The notes below the pieces were generated by a model. The model made no database searches. It saw only the letters and a program-made list of their open reading frames with translations, and was not told the DNA's origin. Shown here piece after piece: positions 53,206 to 61,241 of a DNA stretch of 64,000 nt; the first letter of the stretch is position 1, and every line of letters starts with the position of its first letter. The position numbers and the translations under genes were made by a program. Source of the DNA: Lysinibacillus timonensis. GTDB taxonomy: Bacteria; Bacillota; Bacilli; Bacillales_A; Planococcaceae. Location: assembly GCF_900291985.1 (NCBI RefSeq), contig NZ_LT985980.1, positions 956,001 through 1,020,000 of the forward strand, written 5' to 3'.

Positions 53206-56200
53206 CTAGATTCCTTCTATATTCCTATTCTTTTCCAACCTTTTTTGTTGCCGTCTTTCTTTCCACCTTGCAATAACTAAGTATAAGGAAGGTACAACAA
53301 ACAAAGTCAGTACAGTCGAGAATAATACACCGGAAATAATTGTGATGGCCATTGGTCTAAATAATATATCACCGATTGTTGCAACAGGAATTAGTCCTAA
53401 AATTGCCGCTGCTGCAGTCAGTAGAATTGGACGGAATCGAGCTTCAGTTGCTTTAATGACTGCTTCTTTCAGTTCCATTCCTTCTTTTCTTGCATCTTCA
53501 ATAAATTCTATTAACACAATTCCATTACGAACAACGATACCAGCTAATGCAGTTATACCGATAACCGACATAAATCCAATCGGTGTTCGAGTAATAAACA
53601 TTCCGATAATTCCACCACTCGCGGCTAAGTAAACTGTTGTTAAAATGATTGCTGGAATGGATAATGAATAGAATTGAAGAGTAATTAACAAAATAATCAT
53701 GATAATACAAGCGACAAATAGCTTACCTAAATCTGTAAACGTCTCTTGCATTTGTTCTGTTTCCCCACCAATTTCCCAGCTATATCCATCAGGTAGGCTC
53801 ATATTTTCAAGCTTAGGCAGAACCTCTTCCATTACCTCTGTTGCTGTAACTCCTTCTTGAAGATCTGCTTCTACTGTTATTGACCGTTCTAAATTATAGT
53901 GTGAAATTTGTTGTATAGTAAAAGTCGGCTTCAACTCAGCAAGTTGAGCGAGTGGAACTTGTTGACCTGTTGCACTAGTTACACTTAATTTTTGGAATAA
54001 TTCAGTTGGGTCTTCCTCCGCTTTTTCTACAAATAATTTAATATCGATTAAATCATTACCCGTATCATACTGGGTAACACCTAAACCTTGAGTAATGAGT
54101 CGAAGAGTTGTAGTTAAGTTTGTATAGCTAACTAAATTTTGATCCATTGCTTGCTGATTTACTTGGAATTCAAGAGAATAACGAGAATTTCCAGCTGAGT
54201 CGGTAATATTCATTGTACCGTCTGTTTCTGCAATCATATTTTTCACTTGTTCTGAAATCATTCGAAGTTGCTCTGAATCAAGCCCAGTGAGTCGAATGGA
54301 TACAGGTGCTCCAGAACTTATACCAGCAGACATGGATGAAGCAATAATTGAAATTCCAGGATATGCCTCTTTAAAGTAATTATTCCATTCATTGATAGTT
54401 TCATCAATATTAAATTTCCCATTCTCACCTAGAACAGCTACTTGCCCATTATTTTTTCCTGACCCTGTTCCCAAAGAAGAAAATAATTGAGGAGCACTAC
54501 CACCAGCAGCAGATGTAATTTTTTCAACATTCGGTTGTTCTTGCGCCCACATAGCCACCTCATTGACAACACGATTTGTCTCATCCAATGAAGTGCCAGT
54601 TGGCATTTCGATATCAATCGTAAATTGAGCATCTTCTGCCTTTGGAAATAACTCGACGGGAACGAATGGTGTTAAAGCAAAACCTGCTGTTCCAATTAAT
54701 AATCCTATTATTGCGATTTTTAATGGTTGTTCAACCACTTTTTTCATTAACTTACCAGAATATAAATGGTTGATTTTCTCAATTTGAACTCCCAAAAATC
54801 CTGAAGGTTTTTCTGACTTTTCCGCTTTCTTTTTTCTACTTTCATTCCAATGACGGAAAATTGGAACAATCGTCAATGACATAATCATCGAAGCTAAGAG
54901 TGCTACTGTAATTACTAAAGGAATTGGTTTAATAAATTTCCCCATATCCCCAGGTAAAAACATTAACGGTAAAAAGGCAGAGATTGTTGCTAATGTTGCC
55001 GTTATGATTGAGATAATAACTTCTTTCGTACCGTTTACTGCCGCATTAAACGGTGACTCTTTTAAAGCAGATAATCTTCTTTCTATATTTTCATTTACAA
55101 CGATTGCGTCATCTACTAAGAGAGACAGTACAATGATTACCCCGATGACAGTCATTTGGTTTAATGTCACATCAAAAATTGGTAAGAACAATAATCCAAC
55201 TGCAAGTGATAATGGAATCGCTAACATAACAATTGCTGAAGTGACTAAGTTTAACCCCATCATACAAACAATAATAACCGCAACCATTGCAATAATTAAT
55301 TCTTTTGATAGATCTTTAAACATATGGTCAATTGTGTCATTTTGAGCGTAGAGCAAGTCAAGTTGATAACCTTCTGGTAGTGTTTCCTTTAGTTTGTCTA
55401 TTTGTTCTACAACTGCTTGATGAATGGTAGGTACGTCACTACCAGTATTAGCGCTCACACTAAATGAAATTGAAGGCTTTCCGTTCACATATGCATAGTA
55501 AGTATCATCAGCATGGGATAGACTTACAGTTGCTACTTGGTCTAAATAAATTGGAAAACCATCTGCCGTTCTCGTGATAACGATATCCTTTAAACCGTCT
55601 ACACTTGTATTATCTTCTATTCGAAGTTGATAGTTTCGACTTCCATAATCGATATCACCAATCGGCGTTCTTTCAGTTTCCGATGTAATGGCAGAAGAGA
55701 TTTGATTCCATGTAACATTATATTGTTGCATTTTTTGTGTATCTAAATTGATACGAACTTCTTGATCTGGGAGTCCATCAATTGTTACCTCTGAAATACC
55801 ATCGAGCGATTGAAGTTGATCTTTCCAATTGCGCATTAAATCATTCAATAGTTTTAACTGTTCTGGGTTCTCAGCAGTAATTGCATATGAACTAATAAAA
55901 GTACTAATCAAGTCATCATTGACAACTGGTTTGTCTGCACCAGCCGGAAGACTTGCTTCTGCATCTTGCACCTTTGTTCGCAATTCAGCCCATGCTTTTT
56001 CAGGGTCTACCCCGCTATCAAGCGTCACAACAATCGACGAATAGCCTTCTGAAGAAGTAGATGTAATTGTATCTACACCTTCAATTTCTTTCACTTTTTG
56101 TTCCAAAATACTTGTAACATTTTGTTCAATCGTTTCCGGTGTTGCTCCACCATATGTCGTCGAAACAATTGCTTGACTAATAACTAAGTCAGGAATCTCT

Positions 56201-56298
56201 TGTTTTGGTAAACCAAAAAAACTGACTATCCCAAATAAAGATACAGCAATGAAGAGTAATAGAGTGATTTTACGTTTTTTGACGATGTAATTAATCAT
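53206..56298 (-). CDS. RND-family efflux transporter permease (AcrB/SwrC type)
   Basis: A 1030-residue proton-driven exporter with twelve predicted helices and two large extracytoplasmic loops. LLVDDAIVVNENIERRL carries the paired aspartates of the proton relay in helix 4, and the repeat symmetry (DLSKELIIAMVAV, DLGKLFVACIIM) is clear. B. subtilis SwrC is a related Gram-positive RND pump for surfactin-like lipopeptides. The substrate here is unknown. It overlaps the adaptor gene by four bases. Confidence 0.93.
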   Translation of the reverse strand: MINYIVKKRKITLLLFIAVSLFGIVSFFGLPKQEIPDLVISQAIVSTTYGGATPETIEQNVTSILEQKVKEIEGVDTITSTSSEGYSSIVVTLDSGVDPEKAWAELRTKVQDAEASLPAGADKPVVNDDLISTFISSYAITAENPEQLKLLNDLMRNWKDQLQSLDGISEVTIDGLPDQEVRINLDTQKMQQYNVTWNQISSAITSETERTPIGDIDYGSRNYQLRIEDNTSVDGLKDIVITRTADGFPIYLDQVATVSLSHADDTYYAYVNGKPSISFSVSANTGSDVPTIHQAVVEQIDKLKETLPEGYQLDLLYAQNDTIDHMFKDLSKELIIAMVAVIIVCMMGLNLVTSAIVMLAIPLSLAVGLLFLPIFDVTLNQMTVIGVIIVLSLLVDDAIVVNENIERRLSALKESPFNAAVNGTKEVIISIITATLATISAFLPLMFLPGDMGKFIKPIPLVITVALLASMIMSLTIVPIFRHWNESRKKKAEKSEKPSGFLGVQIEKINHLYSGKLMKKVVEQPLKIAIIGLLIGTAGFALTPFVPVELFPKAEDAQFTIDIEMPTGTSLDETNRVVNEVAMWAQEQPNVEKITSAAGGSAPQLFSSLGTGSGKNNGQVAVLGENGKFNIDETINEWNNYFKEAYPGISIIASSMSAGISSGAPVSIRLTGLDSEQLRMISEQVKNMIAETDGTMNITDSAGNSRYSLEFQVNQQAMDQNLVSYTNLTTTLRLITQGLGVTQYDTGNDLIDIKLFVEKAEEDPTELFQKLSVTSATGQQVPLAQLAELKPTFTIQQISHYNLERSITVEADLQEGVTATEVMEEVLPKLENMSLPDGYSWEIGGETEQMQETFTDLGKLFVACIIMIILLITLQFYSLSIPAIILTTVYLAASGGIIGMFITRTPIGFMSVIGITALAGIVVRNGIVLIEFIEDARKEGMELKEAVIKATEARFRPILLTAAAAILGLIPVATIGDILFRPMAITIISGVLFSTVLTLFVVPSLYLVIARWKERRQQKRLEKNRNIEGI

Positions 56299-57704
56299 TC
56301 TTCACTACCCCCGCTTGTATTCAACGGATCTCCATCAAGTATTAATGCTGCACCTCTAACCACGACTTGTTCTCCACTTTCGAGACCAGATGTAATATGT
56401 ATTTTGTTATTTACCATATCTCCTGTTTCAACTACTGTTTTTACAGCTATACCATCAACGACTTTAAATACATAAGATTCAATACCATTATTAATGACTG
56501 CTTCAATTGGTATAAGAATCCCCACATTATCTTGTGAAACATGATTAGCTTTTACAACTTGTCCTGGTAACCATTTTCCTTCTGAATTAGAAATGACTAC
56601 TTCAACACTTACTGTTCCTGTACCATCATTTGTTAATGGGTAAATTGTTCTTACTGTACCAACTTGAACATCGTCATATAAGGAAATATTTACTTTGTCT
56701 CCTACCTTCCATTCGTGTACTTCACTATCCGCAACTGGAAGTAAAACTTTCAATTCGTTTGTATTACCAATTGTAAGGATCGTTGTACCTGCACTTACAA
56801 AATTCCCTTTTGGTACTAATTTACTTAAAACGACACCTGATATTGGTGATTTTAATTTCGCTTTTTCTAATGTTAGTTCTGCTTGTGTTTTACCTATAAG
56901 AGCTTGATCATAAACAGATTGTGCTTGCACTTTTGATGCGTTTGCTTGACTAACACTTGATTTTGCCTGTGATTGATTTGCTTTTGCTGATGCTAGAGCA
57001 GCCTCTGCCTGTTTTATTTGTTCGTCTGTTGCACCCTCTGTAAGAAGAGAGTATGCAGCCTTTGCAGACTCATAGGCTGTTTGTGCATTTGATAATGATA
57101 ATTGAACATTCTCATATTCTTGTTTTGAAATGAGTCCTGCATCATACAACGTTTTCATACGATCCGCATTTATTTTTGCATTTTCGTACGCTACTTCTGA
57201 ATTATCCATCGTTAATTTTGCTCGTGTTTTCTCTTGTTCTCGTGCACCTTTTTTTACGGCTTCAAGACTCGCTTGTGCTGATTTAATCGATGCAGCCGAA
57301 GAAGACACTGTCGCATTTGCAGCTTCAATTGCAACATCTGAAGAGTTTAATGATGCAAGCGCTTGGTCAATTGAGCTGTCAGCTTGTTGTAATTGTAATT
57401 CATAATCTGCATCAGCTAAATTCCCTAATATATCTCCTTCTTCAACAACGTCCCCTACTTCAACATTTAAACTGTCAATAACCCCACCTAATTGAAAAGC
57501 CAGGTTTACTTCTTCACTTGGTAAAAGTGTTCCGGAGAGACTTGACAATGAATCTAGTGATTCTTGGGTAGCAGTTGTCACTTCAACATTTTTTACATCT
57601 TGCTGATCTTCTGATTCATCTCCCGTTGCATTTGATGAAGAACATGCTGAAATAATAAGGCTTAAAATAAGTAGAGTCGATAACAAAGACCAACGTTTTT
57701 TCAC
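56295..57704 (-). CDS. RND efflux adaptor lipoprotein (membrane fusion protein, HlyD/AcrA type)
   Basis: A 469-residue adaptor with a lipobox (IISAC, Cys near 21) and a SSSNATGDES linker. Biotinyl-lipoyl halves flank a coiled-coil hairpin of about 150 residues rich in Ala, Ser and Gln (about 100-270), followed by beta-barrel and membrane-proximal domains. It links the pump to the outside surface of a Gram-positive cell; no outer-membrane partner is expected. Start is a GTG at 57704 behind AGGAGAGGG. First gene of the operon. Confidence 0.92.
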   Translation of the reverse strand: MKKRWSLLSTLLILSLIISACSSSNATGDESEDQQDVKNVEVTTATQESLDSLSSLSGTLLPSEEVNLAFQLGGVIDSLNVEVGDVVEEGDILGNLADADYELQLQQADSSIDQALASLNSSDVAIEAANATVSSSAASIKSAQASLEAVKKGAREQEKTRAKLTMDNSEVAYENAKINADRMKTLYDAGLISKQEYENVQLSLSNAQTAYESAKAAYSLLTEGATDEQIKQAEAALASAKANQSQAKSSVSQANASKVQAQSVYDQALIGKTQAELTLEKAKLKSPISGVVLSKLVPKGNFVSAGTTILTIGNTNELKVLLPVADSEVHEWKVGDKVNISLYDDVQVGTVRTIYPLTNDGTGTVSVEVVISNSEGKWLPGQVVKANHVSQDNVGILIPIEAVINNGIESYVFKVVDGIAVKTVVETGDMVNNKIHITSGLESGEQVVVRGAALILDGDPLNTSGGSEE

Positions 57705-57816
57705 TTTATCCCTCTCCTAGTCCCGTTTTCTATTAAACTAGTGATTTCTAGTTTGAGCTTATTACGATAGAATCGGCAAAATAGCCAAAACGCGTTTATA
57801 GCAAACGATTACAACT

Positions 57817-57837
57817 AAATGTACCAATCAGTCATTT
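57817..57837 (-). promoter_or_regulatory. Candidate TetR operator upstream of the efflux operon
   Basis: AAATG-TACCAATCAGT-CATTT is an imperfect palindrome about 113 bases upstream of the adaptor start. Its spacing and ACC..GT core resemble TetR-family sites. A second, shorter repeat, AAACTAG-N6-CTAGTTT (57736-57755), lies closer to the gene. Which one the regulator uses is undetermined. Confidence 0.4.
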
Positions 57838-57985
57838 TGAACTCGATAGTTCACTACTCTAGAAGTATATTATCATACATATACAGAGTCAAATGGAGAA
57901 ATTTGATTATTTTTAAAAATTTATTATCCGCTATGCTATTATTTATTCAAAAATTGTTCAAAATGAGATCTATTAACCTGAACAA

Positions 57986-59878
57986 ATCGAGTAGGAAACT
58001 AGCCATTAATTGGCTAGTCGACCTCTCACACCACCGTACGTACGGTTCCGTATACGGCGGTTCAATAACTTAAGTATCGACGCTCATACAAATAATTAAG
58101 GTCCTTTATTCCCCATTTGATGAGCGTTTTTGTTCTAATAGCTTTATGTAGAGTTTCACTTCCTGAAATCCTCCAATAACCCTTACGGGTATTCGCTACT
58201 TTCCAGGCTTCATTGTGTTGGATACCTAATCTCCTAAGTTGATAGTACCTTGTCTTGACTTTCTTCCACCTTTTCCAAATAAGTTGCCTTAACCGATGGT
58301 TTAGCCACTTTCTCATATCTTGAATGAACATTTTCATCAAACCAATGCCATAGTAATTTATCCATCCAACCGTAACTTGATTAATTTCTTTAACGATATC
58401 CTCAAATTTACCAGTACGATTTCGTCTAGTTTTATATTTTAGTTTATCTCTGAATCTTTTCTTCGCGGAGTGGTGTGGTCTACATCCTGTACTTTTAGAT
58501 GTACTGTGGATACAGAAACCTAAAAATTTTAGTTTGGTCGGAGACCCCACCTTACTTTTAGTTTTATTAACTGTCAGCAGCTGTTCCTTCTCCAAAAGCT
58601 TTGTATTGCTATCAAGTGCACGTTCACCAGGTCGTTTACTTTTATCGTGGATGCAAAAAGCAACCGCAAAGCGATCGAATTTATGTCCTCTTTCCTCCAG
58701 TTCTATATCTAACTGATTTAAATAAACATTACTAAGAATTGGTGAAAGTACACCGCCTTGAGGCGCACCGAATTCAGTTGGTTTGGTAAAGCCATTCTCT
58801 AATATTCCGCTTTTAAGAAATTTCCAAATTAGCTTTAATATAATTTTATCTTTAATGAATTCCTTGAGGTATTCCATTAGCTTTTGATGGTTAATGGTGT
58901 CAAAGTAACTTTTGAGATCACAATCCACTACCACTTTATAGCCTTGTTCATAGTATTTGATAGATTTCTTTATGGCTTGGTGTTGGTTTCTATTTGGTCG
59001 AAAACCAAAACTTGAATCGGAAAATTTCGGGTCTATTATTCCACCTATTACTTGATATATTGCTTGTTGGACCATACGGTCTCTAACACATGGAATGCCT
59101 AATTTTCGTTTTGTACCATCCGCCTTCGGGATTTCAACCCGTTTGACTGGAAGAGGCTTATATGAGCCATCTTTCAGTTTTCTCTTAAGATGGGGTAGGT
59201 ATTTACTGACATGACCAAAAAGTTCATCTACTGTCATTCCATCTATTCCAGGCGCACCTTTGTTGGCTTTAACCTTCTTACATGCTCTGAAAAGATTATT
59301 ACTATCAATTACTTTATCAATTAAATCGATACCATCTTGTTGACCTACTTCTTTAACGGCAGGACTACACACTCTTGCATACTCTTCAGTTTCCAACTTA
59401 TCCCTTTGCAAACAGCCATCTTGCGATGTTTTCTGTGGTCTTTGCACTGCCATCACCTCCGTAATTCTTCAAGATTGCTATTGTTCAGTCCTTCATTTCA
59501 GAGAAACTACTATGACCTCTGCTGACTTCTTACAATTCAGCTTGCCATCACTGGTAAGCTTGTTCCTGTGAGATATTCCATCTCTCTTTGTCGGGAACCC
59601 TTGTAAGACCTCCCCGGGTAAGAGCTACAACCTTCCTCCCATGTAACTGCTATATTTACTGTATGGAACTCGTGCAGTATTGGACTTCGTTTTGTTTAGC
59701 AAACTCGTCCATTCCAATTCAGCCTTATATATAGTTTCTGTCCGTCAGTTCGGGATTTTGCCTCCGGCTTCCTTCAGATTCCACCTCACGGTGGACACCC
59801 TTGCCATCAGCTAACAGTTCCTACTGCCAAGCCTGTAGTGGACTTTCACCACCAAGTTGTAGCCCATGCCGGGCACAC
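57986..59878 (-). mobile_element. Group IIC-type intron
   Basis: About 1.89 kb. The 5' end reads GTGTGCCCGGCATGGG (at 59878), matching the group II 5' consensus GUGYG. The first 420 bases are structured RNA, then the ORF. Domain V (about 58029-58062) folds as ACCGCCGTA / TACGGTGGT with a GAAC-type loop and CG bulge and has the CGC catalytic triad of class C. Domain VI follows and the intron ends near CTACTCGAT (57986). It sits right after a rho-independent terminator, the usual target of class C introns. Ends are estimated from consensus. Confidence 0.9.
58062..59456 (-). CDS. Group II intron reverse transcriptase/maturase with altered YADD motif
   Basis: A 464-residue intron-encoded protein with RT domain (about 60-320), maturase X domain (VTVGWINYYGIG onward) and a C-terminus typical of class C (ANTRKGYWRISGSETLHKAI); there is no endonuclease domain. 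Motif A (VVDCDLKSYFDTIN, near residue 178) is intact, but the catalytic YADD block reads FAVA (residues 263-266): both Asp are gone, replaced by Val and Ala. Reverse transcription should be lost, while maturase-assisted splicing may persist. The stop codon overlaps domain V. Start is uncertain among GTG 59456, ATG 59453 and GTG 59447, the last having best spacing to GGAGG. Confidence 0.93.
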   Translation of the reverse strand: MMAVQRPQKTSQDGCLQRDKLETEEYARVCSPAVKEVGQQDGIDLIDKVIDSNNLFRACKKVKANKGAPGIDGMTVDELFGHVSKYLPHLKRKLKDGSYKPLPVKRVEIPKADGTKRKLGIPCVRDRMVQQAIYQVIGGIIDPKFSDSSFGFRPNRNQHQAIKKSIKYYEQGYKVVVDCDLKSYFDTINHQKLMEYLKEFIKDKIILKLIWKFLKSGILENGFTKPTEFGAPQGGVLSPILSNVYLNQLDIELEERGHKFDRFAVAFCIHDKSKRPGERALDSNTKLLEKEQLLTVNKTKSKVGSPTKLKFLGFCIHSTSKSTGCRPHHSAKKRFRDKLKYKTRRNRTGKFEDIVKEINQVTVGWINYYGIGLMKMFIQDMRKWLNHRLRQLIWKRWKKVKTRYYQLRRLGIQHNEAWKVANTRKGYWRISGSETLHKAIRTKTLIKWGIKDLNYLYERRYLSY

Positions 59879-59912
59879 TAAAAAAAGAGAAAGCATTTAA
59901 CCTCTGCTTTCC
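59879..59912 (-). terminator. Terminator of the isochorismatase-family gene, intron target
   Basis: AGAAAGCA and TGCTTTCC arms around a loop, followed on the minus strand by seven Ts that end one base before the intron. It lies about 35 bases after the gene stop. Confidence 0.8.
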
Positions 59913-59946
59913 CTCATAACAAATCTCTTAAAATATTACATCCATA

Positions 59947-60489
59947 TTACTTAATGATTTTACTAATCGCTTTAAACTCATCACCCTTAGCAATTTGTTG
60001 CATTTCAAAGAGCGCCATTTCTACTGTTGATAATTTCGCTCCAAGCTGTGCCATCTTTTGAAGACCGATTTGACTACTAAATGCAGTACGTGATGATACA
60101 CAATCTGCTAATACTTCTACTTCATAGCCGTTTGAAAGTAGATGTGCAGCTGTTTGATAAACACATATATGAGTTTCGATGCCAGCAATTAGTACTTTTT
60201 TTCGACCAGTTGCCTCTAATCGCTCAACAAACTCCGGGGTATCATATGCACTAAATGTAATTTTCTCTATTGGTTGTTCGTTATCTAAATGTTGTGCTAT
60301 TTCTTCCACAGTCGTTCCTAAACCCTTTGGATATTGTTCTAACCACAATATGGGTAAACCTAAGATTTTTGCCCCTTGAACGGCATTCACTATGTTTTGA
60401 ATAACAAATTCACTTTGATCGACGATTCGAGCAAGTTTCCCTTGAATATCAATTAATACAAGTACTGTATCCTCTTTGTGTAACATCAT
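59947..60489 (-). CDS. Isochorismatase-family (nicotinamidase-like) cysteine hydrolase
   Basis: A 180-residue cysteine hydrolase. The triad is visible: Asp14 in VLIDIQGKL, Lys76 in PIEKITFSAY and Cys109 in GIETHICVYQTA. The sequence is closer to the YcaC-like subgroup than to EntB or PncA, and the substrate is unknown. Start ATG 60489 follows AAAGGGGAAA. Monocistronic with its own terminator. Confidence 0.9.
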   Translation of the reverse strand: MMLHKEDTVLVLIDIQGKLARIVDQSEFVIQNIVNAVQGAKILGLPILWLEQYPKGLGTTVEEIAQHLDNEQPIEKITFSAYDTPEFVERLEATGRKKVLIAGIETHICVYQTAAHLLSNGYEVEVLADCVSSRTAFSSQIGLQKMAQLGAKLSTVEMALFEMQQIAKGDEFKAISKIIK

Positions 60490-60621
60490 TCATTTCCCCT
60501 TTATATTTAGATGTGATTATTTCCTCTTAATTATATAAGTCTATAATTTGAAAATCACCTATAAGTTAATATGTAGATTGATTACACCATTTTCGCCCTG
60601 TATAGTGAATAGAGGGAAAGG

Positions 60622-61110
60622 GTGAATTTCTTGTTAAAGTTAAGTTGGCTTATCAGTTTAGGTATTTCTCTAATTGGATTTATGATCATCGAACACTTTT
60701 TTACAATACAACCAGATGGGATATCAGGAAGTGGCAATTTAGGAGCCGTTGGGATTGCACTTGTCTTCCCCTTCTTGATACTTAGTTTATTTATAACATA
60801 TCGTTATTTTTCTACAATTACACAACAGGCAAAACATCCATTCATTCGTTGCTTATTTTTACTTAGTGGTGTTGGTTTGTTTATCATTTTTACTTACTTT
60901 GCAAATGGTTATAAAAATGATGTTCTTTTCTCTTTAGGTGGACCAACATCAGATCCCAATTCGAAAATATATCAATATCCACTCTTAAACCAATATACGA
61001 ATCGTATTTTCTTTAATTTTTATACATTTGGCATTGTACATTCAATAAGTGTAGTGATTGGTTGTTTCGTTGGTTTATTGAAACCAAAAAAAGAAGAGTT
61101 ACCCGAGTAA
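60622..61110 (+). CDS. Small four-helix membrane protein of unknown function
   Basis: A 162-residue protein with hydrophobic segments at about 7-26, 43-62, 79-98 and 132-153. The loop between the last two contains a predicted extracytoplasmic polar stretch (LGGPTSDPNSKIYQYP). Start is either GTG 60622 or TTG 60631; both have a GAGG or GGG site nearby. Divergent from the isochorismatase gene. No family recognised. Confidence 0.7.
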   Translation: MNFLLKLSWLISLGISLIGFMIIEHFFTIQPDGISGSGNLGAVGIALVFPFLILSLFITYRYFSTITQQAKHPFIRCLFLLSGVGLFIIFTYFANGYKNDVLFSLGGPTSDPNSKIYQYPLLNQYTNRIFFNFYTFGIVHSISVVIGCFVGLLKPKKEELPE

Positions 61111-61134
61111 TCGAGTGACTCTTCCTTTCGTTTG
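61093..61134 (+). terminator. Terminator of the four-helix protein gene
   Basis: GAAGAGT (61093-61099) and ACTCTTC (61118-61124), with an additional inner CGAGT/TCGAG pairing, followed by a T-rich stretch. It overlaps the gene's last codons. Confidence 0.75.
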
Positions 61135-61241
61135 GATCAAGTGTTGAAACACTTACTAAAATTACTTTCAATTTCGAAAAAATATACTCGGCAAATTCAT
61201 GGTTAGTATTCACGAATTTCACCGTTTCTTGAAAGTCTAAT

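Noticed and set aside
57819-58073. 84-codon plus-strand frame at the intron 3' end
   Set aside because: It runs antisense across the intron 3' end and domain V and has no ribosome-binding site.
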